A DNA stretch of 64,000 nucleotides from an uncultured Alphaproteobacteria bacterium. Its GTDB lineage: Bacteria; Pseudomonadota; Alphaproteobacteria; JAPOUT01; G958296285. The notes below the pieces were generated by a model. The model did no database searches and was not told the DNA's origin. It saw only the letters and a program-made list of their open reading frames with translations. The position numbers were made by a program, and so were the translations under genes. The DNA is taken from the NCBI GenBank assembly GCA_958296285.1, contig OY282459.1, positions 880,367 to 944,366 of the forward strand. The letters are read 5' to 3'. This document shows positions 9,109-17,404 of this stretch, in pieces (the stretch's first letter is position 1; every line of letters begins with the position of its first letter).

Positions 9109-9139
9109 ATTCTTCACAAACTCTGCTAAACTCACCCCC

Positions 9140-10501
9140 ATGACCCGACCCAATACCCCAAAAGAATACACCGTCTCATCACTCGCCCGCGAACTCAAAA
9201 ATGTCGTGGAAACAAACTTCCACCAAATCTACGTCAAAGGCGAAATCGGAAGAGTCTCACAACCACAATCCGGACACACCTATCTAGACCTCAAAGACCA
9301 TAAAGCCGTCCTCAACTGCGTCATCTGGAAAACAGACCGCCCAAATATCGCCCTCAAACCCGAAACAGGACAAGAAGTCCTCTGCATAGGACGACTCTCA
9401 ACCTTCCCCGCGCAATCCCGATACCAACTGATCATAGAATCTATGAACTTCGCAGGCGAAGGCGCGCTCCTCGCCGAAATGGAAAAACTCCGCAAAAAAC
9501 TCTTCCAAGAAGGACTCCTTGACGAAAAACACAAAAAACCCCTGCCCCTCCTGCCCAAAAGAATCGGCGTCATCACAAGCCCAACAGGCGCCGTCATCCG
9601 CGACATCATCCACAGAGTCCGCGAGCGATGCGGAACCCATATCCTCCTCTATCCCGTCCGCGTGCAAGGCAAAGACGCCGCCCCCGAAATCACCGCCGCC
9701 ATAAAAAACTTCAACGCCCTCCCCAAAGACGGAACAATCCCGCGTCCCGATATTCTCATCATCGCGCGAGGCGGCGGATCGCTGGAAGATCTCTGGCCCT
9801 TCAATGACGAAACGCTGCTGCGCGAAGCGGCGAAAAGCGCGATCCCCGTCATCTCCGCCATCGGACACGAAACCGACAGAACGCTCCTAGACGAAGTCGC
9901 CGATCTCCGCGCCCCAACGCCCTCCGCCGCCGCCGAGATCGCCGTCCCTGTCGCGGCGGAGATAAGGGAAAGGACGCAATCTTTGGGCATTCGCGCCGAC
10001 AAAGCGCTCTCCTCATCTCTCGCCCGCGCGCGCGAAAGACTCCGCCACGCCGATCGCGGTCTGGCGCGAGGCGAGACCATCCTCCGCGACAGAGAGCAGC
10101 GCTTGGACGGCGCGACAGCGCGTCTGCCGAAAGCGCTTCAGAATCAGATTTTTTTGCGCCGCGTCCGCCTCCAAGCCTTCAGCGAAGAGCGAATCAGACG
10201 AGACATTCAGAATCTCTGTCTCCGAGCGCGGAGACGATTTGACGCAACGGCGCGACTCGCCAAACTGGGCGAGAAAAGCCTGACCCCCAAAGTTGAGCGC
10301 CTGCGAAGCGTCTCTAGGATTCTAGAGAGCCTCAGCTATGAGCGCGTGCTGGAGCGAGGCTACGCGCTCGTCTTGGACGAAAAACATCGCATCCTCCGCC
10401 ATCCCGAAAAATCGCGGGTCGGCGAGGATTGGACTCTGCGCTTCGCCAAATCGCTCAGCGTGGCGGTGCGCGTCCGCGAAGAGCAGAAACGTCTGATCTG
10501 A
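9140..10501 (+). CDS. xseA: Exodeoxyribonuclease VII large subunit
   Basis: Catalytic subunit of the single-strand DNA exonuclease; the small subunit gene xseB is at 43988. It has 453 residues with an N-terminal OB-fold (YVKGEIGRVSQPQSGHTYLDL), the catalytic core (PKRIGVITSPTGAVIRDI, then ARGGGSLEDLWPFNDE, IGHETDRTLLDEVADLRAPT), a long coiled-coil region and a C-terminal domain ending EEQKRLI. The ATG at 9140 is the true start: readings that extend left run into repeat copy C. The first 500 bases are strongly A/C-rich (A22 C18 G10 T10 in 9181-9240), the mirror of purD. Confidence 0.95.
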   Translation: MTRPNTPKEYTVSSLARELKNVVETNFHQIYVKGEIGRVSQPQSGHTYLDLKDHKAVLNCVIWKTDRPNIALKPETGQEVLCIGRLSTFPAQSRYQLIIESMNFAGEGALLAEMEKLRKKLFQEGLLDEKHKKPLPLLPKRIGVITSPTGAVIRDIIHRVRERCGTHILLYPVRVQGKDAAPEITAAIKNFNALPKDGTIPRPDILIIARGGGSLEDLWPFNDETLLREAAKSAIPVISAIGHETDRTLLDEVADLRAPTPSAAAEIAVPVAAEIRERTQSLGIRADKALSSSLARARERLRHADRGLARGETILRDREQRLDGATARLPKALQNQIFLRRVRLQAFSEERIRRDIQNLCLRARRRFDATARLAKLGEKSLTPKVERLRSVSRILESLSYERVLERGYALVLDEKHRILRHPEKSRVGEDWTLRFAKSLSVAVRVREEQKRLI

Positions 10502-10515
10502 CGCGAGAGGAAGCG

Positions 10516-10731
10516 ATGGAAGCGCGGCTCAATTATAAAGGCGCGTCCTTTGACGTGATCGCCGGCGGCGATTATGTCCGCTGCGCTCTGACAAAGACGC
10601 GCATTCCCCTCTCCGATCTTCGCTATTGGAGCGTGGCGCGTCAGGAAGCCTACGCCTCCGCCGAAATCGCTCTTGAAGCCGAGCTGAAGGCGCGGCGCGA
10701 AAAACAAAAAAAACAGGAATCGCCAAAATGA
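10516..10731 (+). CDS. DUF2093 protein
   Basis: A 71-residue protein with the DUF2093 signature: a YKGASFDVIAGGDYVRCALT segment followed by IPLSDLRYWSVARQEAYASA. This small alphaproteobacterial family of unknown function commonly follows xseA, as here. Start at 10516 because GAGAGGAAG precedes it; an upstream in-frame reading overlaps xseA by 70 bases. Its stop overlaps the next gene's ATG by 4 bases. Confidence 0.85.
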   Translation: MEARLNYKGASFDVIAGGDYVRCALTKTRIPLSDLRYWSVARQEAYASAEIALEAELKARREKQKKQESPK

Positions 10732-11534
10732 AACCGCGACAGATTCTTCCCCTCTGTCTGTTTTTGACGGGCTGCGCCGGCGCGGACAGAGAACCGATCA
10801 CGCTGCGCGGAGAAATGACGCAAGGCGGCATGATTGTCGGGAAAACAGACCCGACAGCGCGTCTTTTTCTTGACGGCGAAGAGCTCGCCCTGTCGCCCAA
10901 CGGCGATTTCGTCTTTGGCTTCGGGCGCGACCATCCCCGCCATGCGACTCTGGAGACGCGGCGAAAGGGGGTTGTCCGAAAGCGCCGTCTTGTCGTAAAG
11001 GCGCGGAGATATAAGGAGGAGCGGATTGACGGTCTTGACGAAATCTACGTCCGTCCGCCGCCCGAAGCCCATGACAGAATCGCCATGGAAGCCCGACAAA
11101 AAAGAGAGGCGCGGCGGCCTCTTCGGCGCGAGGGTTTTTTCACGGAATCTTTCATCATGCCCGCGGAGGGGCGGGTGAGCGGCGTCTATGGAAGCCGCCG
11201 CATTCTGAACGGCGTCCCGATGCGCCCCCATTACGGCGTGGATATCGCCGCCCCCGAAGGCGCTGTCGTCAGAGCGCCAGCGGGGGGGATCGTCATTTTG
11301 GCGGGAGATTTTTACTTTGAGGGCGGGCTTCTCTTTTTGGATCACGGGCTTGGGGTCGTCAGCGCCTTTCTGCATTTGGGCGAGATTCTCGTCCAAGAGG
11401 GCGCGCGCGTGGCGCGGGGCGCTGTCATCGGACGGGTCGGCAAATCCGGACGCGCCACAGGCGCGCATTTGGATTGGCGCGTCTCATGGCGCGGACGTCC
11501 GCTAGACCCTATGCTTCTCGTCTCGCCGCGCTGA
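10728..11534 (+). CDS. M23 family metallopeptidase, lipoprotein
   Basis: A 268-residue cell-wall peptidase or division-hydrolase regulator. The signal peptide has a lipobox (LFLTGC, Cys about 16). The C-terminal LytM/M23 domain starts near residue 145 (PAEGRVSGVYGSRR) and holds the HYGVDIAAPEGAVVRAPAGG zinc motif. The distal HxH appears as HLD (GAHLDWRVSW), so one zinc ligand differs from textbook M23; the same variant is known to me from other proteobacterial members, so it may not mean inactivity. It overlaps DUF2093 by 4 bases and the 3' end of lpxK by 26 bases on the other strand. Confidence 0.88.
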   Translation: MKPRQILPLCLFLTGCAGADREPITLRGEMTQGGMIVGKTDPTARLFLDGEELALSPNGDFVFGFGRDHPRHATLETRRKGVVRKRRLVVKARRYKEERIDGLDEIYVRPPPEAHDRIAMEARQKREARRPLRREGFFTESFIMPAEGRVSGVYGSRRILNGVPMRPHYGVDIAAPEGAVVRAPAGGIVILAGDFYFEGGLLFLDHGLGVVSAFLHLGEILVQEGARVARGAVIGRVGKSGRATGAHLDWRVSWRGRPLDPMLLVSPR

Positions 11535-12543
11535 TCCCGCGCCTGATGGTTTCTAGAAACTCCGCCTCATCCTTTATCTCAAGCGAGACGGCAAGCGCTT
11601 CGGCGCGAGACGCCAACTCTCCACGCGCCGATCTTTGAGGCGAGGATTTTAGTCGCGCCATGTCTTTTTCTGTCGTGATGAGACGGAGATTTTTTTCCTC
11701 GGCGCGGCGCAAGAGCGCGGCGGCGTCTTTTTCGCGGTAAAGGTGATGATCGGGGAAGGGCTGCCAATCGGCGATCTGGGCTTTGATCTCTTGGAGCGTT
11801 TTCGTGAATTTTTCAGGACGCGCGAGCCCGGCGAAGGCGAGAACCCTTTCGCTCCGAAGTTTTTCGGCGTCTGTCGCGGAAGGGGCGAGTTTTCCGCGAT
11901 AAACGGGGATCGCTCTCTTTTCCGCCCGCTTCACGAGAGCCTCTCCCGCCTTTCCCTCTCCCAAAAGAAGGAGAAGGGAGGCGCGGGCGAAACCGTCTTT
12001 GAGCGATTCGCGCAATGGCCCTGCGGGAATGAGACGGCCATTGCCGATCCCTGCTTCCGCGTCCGCGACAAGAATGGAGATGTCCTTGTGAAGAGACGGA
12101 TTCTGAAAGCCGTCATCCATAATGAGCAGAGACGCGCCCTCCTTGATCGCCATCTCCGCCGAGCGTCTCCTCTTCGCGCCCGTCCATGTCGGCGCTTGGG
12201 CTGCGAGGAGGAGCGGCTCGTCTCCGACATCCGCGCTCTTATGTCTGTCGGCTTGAACGCGCAGGATTCCTCGCCCGCGCCCGCCATAGCCCCGCGAGAG
12301 AATATGGGGACGCTCGCCTGTCTCTTGGAGTTTTTTGGCGAGATAAAGCGCGGTCGGCGTTTTGCCCGCGCCGCCGACCTCCAGATTCCCAACGCAGAGG
12401 ACGGGAACCGAGAGCCGCGTCTCTTGGGACAGGGCGCGATGGAGAGATTTGCCGAGCGCGTAGATCGCCGAGAATGGCGCGAGAGCGAGAGCGATCGCCT
12501 CCGCGCTTTTTGACGAATCTCGCCAAAAGAACGGCGCTTTCAC
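11509..12543 (-). CDS. lpxK: Tetraacyldisaccharide 4'-kinase
   Basis: Phosphorylates the lipid A precursor at the inner membrane. The 344 residues have an N-terminal membrane-associated helix, a Walker A (CVGNLEVGGAGKTPT, about residue 50), ILSRGYGGRGRG, GDEPLLLA, and the conserved MDDGFQNPSLHKD. Length is normal. It is the last gene of the minus-strand lipid A run pmbA-exporter-waaA-lpxK, each overlapping the next by 4 bases. Its end overlaps the M23 gene. Confidence 0.95.
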   Translation of the reverse strand: MKAPFFWRDSSKSAEAIALALAPFSAIYALGKSLHRALSQETRLSVPVLCVGNLEVGGAGKTPTALYLAKKLQETGERPHILSRGYGGRGRGILRVQADRHKSADVGDEPLLLAAQAPTWTGAKRRRSAEMAIKEGASLLIMDDGFQNPSLHKDISILVADAEAGIGNGRLIPAGPLRESLKDGFARASLLLLLGEGKAGEALVKRAEKRAIPVYRGKLAPSATDAEKLRSERVLAFAGLARPEKFTKTLQEIKAQIADWQPFPDHHLYREKDAAALLRRAEEKNLRLITTEKDMARLKSSPQRSARGELASRAEALAVSLEIKDEAEFLETIRRGISAARREA

Positions 12544-13820
12544 GGCAGAAACCCTTTTTCGGCGAGCGCTCGGACAGTTCTGCCGACAGCGCCTTGTCTG
12601 GCCTTGGCGCGAGTTTTCGCTTTGTCGGACATTGACCTCGCGCGGGCGGGGTCTTTCAGAAGCGCGGCGGCGCTTTCTTGAAGATCCGCCGCCGATGAGA
12701 CTTTGAGAGCCGCGCGGTTTTTCTCAAGATCGGCGTAAAGATCGGCGAAGTTAAAAACATGAGGCCCGAAGAGAATCGCGCTCCCAAGCTGCGCCGCCTC
12801 CAGAGCGTTCTGCCCGCCGCGCGGCGCGAGCGATCCGCCGATAAAGACGATCCGCGCCAAGCGATAAAAAAGCCCAAGCTCGCCCACCGTGTCGGCGATA
12901 TAAAGCGCCGTCTCTTCTGTCGGGAGGGATCGGGTTTTTTGTCTTTGGAGATGGGAAAGTTTCGCCTCCCGCGCCATTTCGGCGATGAGACCGCCGCGTT
13001 CAGGATGGCGGGGCGCGATGATCGTCAGGAGATTGGGCGCGTCTCGCGCCAAAGCGCGATGCGTCTCTAGGAGGATCGCCTCCTCGCCCTTATGGGTGCT
13101 TGCCGCCAAAAAGACGGGTCTCGCCCCCAAAGAAGAGCGCCACCGCTCCACTTCCGCCTGATCGGCTTTGAGAGGGGGCGCGTCATTTTTGATATTGCCG
13201 ACAAGGCGGACGGCTCTGGCGCCGAGCGCGGTCAGTTCTTCGGCGATGGTCTCATTCTGCGCCAAGACCAGATCAAAGGAGGAAAAGAGAAAGGCCGCGC
13301 TCTTTGGGATCCGCCGCCATCTCCGCGCCGAAGAGGGCGAGAGCCGCGCATTGACGAGCGCCATCGGCACGGCGCGCGCTTTGAGAGCGCCTATCATATT
13401 CGGCCAAATCTCGGACTCCATCAGAAGCGCCGCGGCAGGACGCCAATGATCCAAAAAGCGCCGCCAATAGCGCGGATGATCCAACGGCAGATATTGATGC
13501 GTCATATAGGGAGGCAGAATCGCTTGGACGCGCTTCGCCGATGTTCTTGTCGTTGTCGTCAGGAGGATTCGCGCTCGCGGCGATTTCTGGCGGAGCGCCG
13601 GCGCGAGCGTCAAGGCGGCGTGGGCTTCGCCCAGACTGACCGCGTGAATCCATAGAAGAGATTCGCCCGAAAGTTTCGCGCTCGCCAAGCCCCTCCGCTC
13701 TTTGTGTCTGAGCGGGTCTTCCCTGCCGCGCCGCGCGCGCGCCGCCAAGAGAAGAGGAAAAAGCGGCGAAGCGAGACGAATCGCTCTTTGATAAAGGCGG
13801 AGCGGAAAAGGCGGGATCAC
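12540..13820 (-). CDS. waaA: 3-deoxy-D-manno-octulosonic acid (Kdo) transferase
   Basis: Adds Kdo to lipid IVA at the cytoplasmic face. 426 residues, with an N-terminal membrane segment, SLLWIHAVSLGEAHAA, the catalytic Glu region (LLMESEIWPNMI), ASTHKGEE, IIAPRHPERG and the donor-binding GGSLAPRGGQNALEAAQLG. Four-base overlaps with the exporter upstream and lpxK downstream indicate one operon. Confidence 0.95.
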   Translation of the reverse strand: MIPPFPLRLYQRAIRLASPLFPLLLAARARRGREDPLRHKERRGLASAKLSGESLLWIHAVSLGEAHAALTLAPALRQKSPRARILLTTTTRTSAKRVQAILPPYMTHQYLPLDHPRYWRRFLDHWRPAAALLMESEIWPNMIGALKARAVPMALVNARLSPSSARRWRRIPKSAAFLFSSFDLVLAQNETIAEELTALGARAVRLVGNIKNDAPPLKADQAEVERWRSSLGARPVFLAASTHKGEEAILLETHRALARDAPNLLTIIAPRHPERGGLIAEMAREAKLSHLQRQKTRSLPTEETALYIADTVGELGLFYRLARIVFIGGSLAPRGGQNALEAAQLGSAILFGPHVFNFADLYADLEKNRAALKVSSAADLQESAAALLKDPARARSMSDKAKTRAKARQGAVGRTVRALAEKGFLP

Positions 13821-15577
13821 GAATGGACGTGTCCGTAAAGCTGGGCGTAAGCGCCGCCTGCGCCAATCAGTTCTTGATGGCTGCCCTTCTCCACGATTCG
13901 CCCCTGATGGACGACATGAATCCGATCCACATGCATGATCGTGGAAAGACGATGCGCGATGATGAGGGTTGTGCGCCCTGTCATCAGATTGGCGAGCGCT
14001 TTTTGGATATGCCGCTCGGATTCCTGATCCAGCGAGGAGGTCGGCTCGTCCATTAGGAGAATCGGCGCGTTTTTCAGCATCGCGCGCGCCAGCGCCACGC
14101 GCTGCCGCTCGCCGCCGGAGAGACGAATTCCGCCTTCGCCGACTTTCGTGTCATAGCCCTTTGGGAGAGCGCGGATGAACCCATCGGCGGCGGCGTTTTT
14201 GGCGGCGGCGGCGATCTCTTCCTCGCTTGCCCCGCGCCGCGCATAGGCGATATTGTCGCGCACCGAATCGTCAAAGATGATCGGCTCTTGGGTGACGAGC
14301 GCCAAGGAGGCGCGGAGGCTCTCCATCTTGATGCCGCGAATGTCTTCGCCGCCTATCGTGATTCGCCCTTCTCTTGGATCGTAGAAGCGGGGGATCAGGT
14401 TTAAGATCGTGCTTTTGCCGCCGCCGGACATGCCGACAAGCGCCGCCGACTGTCCCTGCGGAATCGTGAAAGAGACGCCGCGCAGCGCTTCGGTGTGATC
14501 GCTGTAGCGAAAATGGACATTGTGAAAGGCGATGGCGGTCTTGTGTTTCGGAATGGGCTTGGCGTCTGGACGGTCGCGGATTTCGGGCTTCTTGTCCATC
14601 AGATTGAAGACGCGAATCGCCGAAGCCAGCCCGTTCTCCATCGTCGTGTAGGAGGAGGCGAGGCGGCGGAGCGATCCATAGGCGAGGAGAAGCGCCGCCA
14701 GCAGACCGGCGAAAGTTCCCGCCTCGCCAAAGCCCCCGATCTCCCATTCCACGAGCCAAACCGCGATCAGCACCAGCGAGATGCCTATCCCGGTCAGCAG
14801 CTCTATGATCGCGCTCGGCGCGAGCGAGGCTTTCTTCGCGCGACCGAAATGACGCTCCATATTGGCGAGAACTTGACGCATTCGCGCGACTTCGGTCGTC
14901 TCGCCGTCATAGACTTTGATTGTGCGGAGATTCTTCAAAGTCTCCGAGACGCGCATGGAGAAATGCGCGTTCTCCTGCATCAGCACGGTCTGCGACTTTC
15001 GCGTCAGCAGACCGAAAAGACCGGTGATCGCCGCCGCGAGAGGCAAAATCGCGAAAAGCGCCAGCGTGAACCATAGATTGACATAGGCGATATACGCCAA
15101 AAGACCGAGAATGATGAAGAGATTCCGCATCATATCCACGCCGGCGGCTTGCATGGCGTTGTCTATCGCGCCTGTGTCGCTCATGAAGGCGGCGAGGAAG
15201 CGTCCGGAATGGGTTCCGGTGATCCATTGATAGTCGGCATGGACGATATGGACGAAGAGATCTTTGCGTATCGCGATGACCATGCGCTGCCCGGCATAGC
15301 CCAGACTCACCCCGCCCAAAAAGATGAATGAGCCGCGCAAGCCCATCAGCGACACAATGCCGAGCGGAAAAACCCAAAAGGGCCATGACAATTCCTCAAG
15401 GCTGATATTGTCAATCGCCTCCTGAATGAAGAGCGGATAGAGACTCGTGAAGCCGGCCACGAAGAGATTGCAGAAAACGCCAGCCATAATGAGCGGCAGC
15501 TGCGGACGCATATAGATCTTGAAGAGCCGCGTCATCGTAAGGCGCGCCGAGACGCGGCGCGGGTCGGCGTCTGTCAT
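13817..15577 (-). CDS. ABC exporter, MsbA-type lipid A flippase (half-transporter)
   Basis: A 586-residue half-transporter: six membrane segments (first near [20 protein letters not shown]), then an ATPase domain with Walker [10 protein letters not shown], signature RLSGGERQR, Walker [13 protein letters not shown] and the H-loop [10 protein letters not shown]. The setting between pmbA and waaA-lpxK makes lipid A or LPS export the likely job. Start chosen at [14 protein letters not shown], whose ATG overlaps the pmbA stop by 4 bases; an open reading continues 447 bases further but is an out-of-frame read of pmbA. Confidence 0.9.
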   Translation of the reverse strand: MTDADPRRVSARLTMTRLFKIYMRPQLPLIMAGVFCNLFVAGFTSLYPLFIQEAIDNISLEELSWPFWVFPLGIVSLMGLRGSFIFLGGVSLGYAGQRMVIAIRKDLFVHIVHADYQWITGTHSGRFLAAFMSDTGAIDNAMQAAGVDMMRNLFIILGLLAYIAYVNLWFTLALFAILPLAAAITGLFGLLTRKSQTVLMQENAHFSMRVSETLKNLRTIKVYDGETTEVARMRQVLANMERHFGRAKKASLAPSAIIELLTGIGISLVLIAVWLVEWEIGGFGEAGTFAGLLAALLLAYGSLRRLASSYTTMENGLASAIRVFNLMDKKPEIRDRPDAKPIPKHKTAIAFHNVHFRYSDHTEALRGVSFTIPQGQSAALVGMSGGGKSTILNLIPRFYDPREGRITIGGEDIRGIKMESLRASLALVTQEPIIFDDSVRDNIAYARRGASEEEIAAAAKNAAADGFIRALPKGYDTKVGEGGIRLSGGERQRVALARAMLKNAPILLMDEPTSSLDQESERHIQKALANLMTGRTTLIIAHRLSTIMHVDRIHVVHQGRIVEKGSHQELIGAGGAYAQLYGHVHS

Positions 15578-16917
15578 GGCGCGGCGTGTCCGGCGATCGT
15601 CATGGAGGGAATCAGCAGAGACGGCGCGTTCAGAGCGAAGGCGAGTTCCAGATCGTTGGCGGCGATGAGGCTGCCGAACATCTCTTTGAGGCTGCCGGCG
15701 ATCGTGATTTCGCTCACCGGATAGGCGATCTCGCCTTTTTCCACGCGGAAGCCCGCCGCGCCGCGGCTGTAATCGCCGGTGATCGGATTGACGCCCATGC
15801 CGATCAGTTCGGTGATGACGACTCCCTCTTTCATATCGGCGATGAGTTTTTGAGGGCTTTTCGCGCCGGGGTGGATATGGAGGTTGCTTGGCGCGGGCGA
15901 GGGCGGGCTGCCGGGCGAGGCTGCGGCGTGTCCTGTCGTTTCCATGCCGAGTTCTTTCGCTGACGGCGTGTCTAGGAAGAAATGCCGCAGCGCGCCTTTT
16001 TCCACGATGGCGCGGGGTTCGCATGGCGTTCCTTCGGCGTCAAAGATTCGGGAGTTGGCGGCGCGGGGTCGCAGCGGGTCGTCTGTGATTGTGATTGTGT
16101 CGCCGAAGATTTTTTGATTGAGGCTGTCTTTGAGGAAGGATCGCCCGCGCGCGATGGCTTCGCCTGAGGCGGCGGCGGCGAGATGGTAGAGGAGCGATCG
16201 CGCCACGCGGGCTTCTAGGAGGACGGGCATATTGTTCGCCGAGCGCATTGGTTTCGCGCCGAGTCTTTGGACGGCGCGGTTGGCGGCGTTTTCGCCGATT
16301 TCTTCGGGGGATTTGAGGTCGGCGGCGTGGCGGGCGGCGGCGTGATCGTAGTCGCGTTCTTTGTCGCCGTTTTTTTCGGCGATGAGCATAGCGAAGACGC
16401 CGTGTCTTGTGCCGTGTTTTTGTCCGAAGAAGCCGTTTGTGGCGATGGTGAGCGATTCTGTCATGCTCCAAGAGGCTTCCGCGCCTTCGGAGTTTGTGAT
16501 GCCTTTGACGGCTCTGCCTGCTTCTTCGGCGGTTTTGGCGCGGTTTTGGAGGGTTTTTATGTCGGGCGTGTTTTTGTCGTGGAGGTTGAGTTTATCGTGA
16601 GGCATGGGGTTTCGGGATTCGGGGATTCCGCAGAAGGGGTCGTTGGGGGCGGCTTTTGCCATAGCGATGGCGCGTTCGGCGATTTTGTGGATTTGGATAT
16701 TGGGTCCGCTTATGGAGACGCCGGCTTGTTTTTGGTTGATGAAGACTCGGAGTCCGAAGTCTTGAGATTGCGCGTGTTCTATGGCTTCGGTTTTTCCGAG
16801 TCGGCATTTTGCGGTGAGGCTTGTGGATTGGATTGCGGCGGCTTCGGCGTGTGTTGCGCCGAGTTTTTTGGCGTGGTTGAGGAGTTTTTCCAGGGTATTT
16901 TGGGTGTTTTTTGTCAT
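15574..16917 (-). CDS. pmbA: Metalloprotease-related protein PmbA/TldE
   Basis: The 447-residue PmbA (TldE) partner of the TldD protease. It begins MTKNTQNTLEKLLNHAKKLG and carries GLRVFINQKQAGVSI, the central TldD/PmbA fold and the C-terminal GMGVNPITGDYSRGAAGF and FGSLIAANDLEL. PmbA lacks the HExxxH of TldD, as here. The start at 16917 is the only one compatible with the family; readings further right enter repeat copy D. The 5' 600 bases are G/T-rich on the top strand (G25 C12 T19 A4 in 16801-16860). Confidence 0.94.
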   Translation of the reverse strand: MTKNTQNTLEKLLNHAKKLGATHAEAAAIQSTSLTAKCRLGKTEAIEHAQSQDFGLRVFINQKQAGVSISGPNIQIHKIAERAIAMAKAAPNDPFCGIPESRNPMPHDKLNLHDKNTPDIKTLQNRAKTAEEAGRAVKGITNSEGAEASWSMTESLTIATNGFFGQKHGTRHGVFAMLIAEKNGDKERDYDHAAARHAADLKSPEEIGENAANRAVQRLGAKPMRSANNMPVLLEARVARSLLYHLAAAASGEAIARGRSFLKDSLNQKIFGDTITITDDPLRPRAANSRIFDAEGTPCEPRAIVEKGALRHFFLDTPSAKELGMETTGHAAASPGSPPSPAPSNLHIHPGAKSPQKLIADMKEGVVITELIGMGVNPITGDYSRGAAGFRVEKGEIAYPVSEITIAGSLKEMFGSLIAANDLELAFALNAPSLLIPSMTIAGHAAP

Positions 16918-16987
16918 GGGGGTTTTTTGGGTTATTCGGGGGGCGGGGTCAAGCTCCCTAGAGGGAGAGGTGTGAGAGTTCTGCCGC

Positions 16988-17385
16988 GCTCCAAAAAAAG
17001 GGGGGTGTGGGGGGCGAAGCCCCCCGCGAAGAAGGGGGGATCGGGGGGAATCCCCCCCGAAAAGCGCGTGGGTGGGGTGGGAAAAGAGCATTTGCGAGCG
17101 AAGCGCGAAGCGCAAGCGAGCAAATGCGACCCACCCACGCGCCCCCTGCTCGCAAGAGCTCACGCGATGCAGGGAAGTCGGCGGGCTTTCTCGCAGGCTT
17201 GCGCTGACGCGCTTCGCCTGCTTCGTCTCGCCACGCCCGCCGACTATAGCGGGCTTCGCCCGCTCGGTTTTTCTTGGGGGGCTAGCCCCCCAAACCCCCC
17301 TTCACCTCCAGCTTCTATGCGTTAGTTCCCCTGCGGCAAATCCAAAATGCCTGTCTATGCAAAAGATGCCTGTCGCGGCAGCGAC
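16988..17385 (+). repeat. Modular hairpin repeat, copy D
   Basis: Fills the divergent space between pmbA and uvrB. Core in forward order: GGGGGGCGAAGCCCCCC hairpin, H2, H3 with inner GCATTTGC/GCAAATGC, H4, H5, an AGCGGGCTTCGCCCGCT hairpin, a GGGGGGCTAGCCCCCC hairpin. The right end is the long terminal module: AGCTTCTATGC, GTTAGTTCCCCTGCGGCAAA, and finally the GTCGCGGCAGCGAC hairpin ending at 17385, the exact reverse of the left end of copy B. uvrB starts 20 bp further on. Confidence 0.9.
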
Positions 17386-17404
17386 TCTTTGATAAAATCC
17401 CAAC

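Noticed and set aside
8750..9139. Long open frames across the repeats that extend XseA, PmbA and the esterase by about 80-130 residues
   Set aside because: The extensions lie wholly inside the hairpin repeats, differ between copies by frameshifting length changes, and the family starts with proper spacing lie downstream.
10728..11534. Inactive M23 peptidase because HxH reads HLD
   Set aside because: The same variant is familiar in other proteobacterial M23 proteins, so it is not good evidence of lost function.
15578..16024. 149-residue N-terminal extension of the ABC exporter
   Set aside because: It is an out-of-frame read of pmbA; the ATG overlapping the pmbA stop gives the normal exporter length.
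16988..17385. Simple Rho-independent terminators as the whole function of the repeats
   Set aside because: Several copies lie between divergent genes where nothing needs terminating, and most hairpins are not followed by T-runs.
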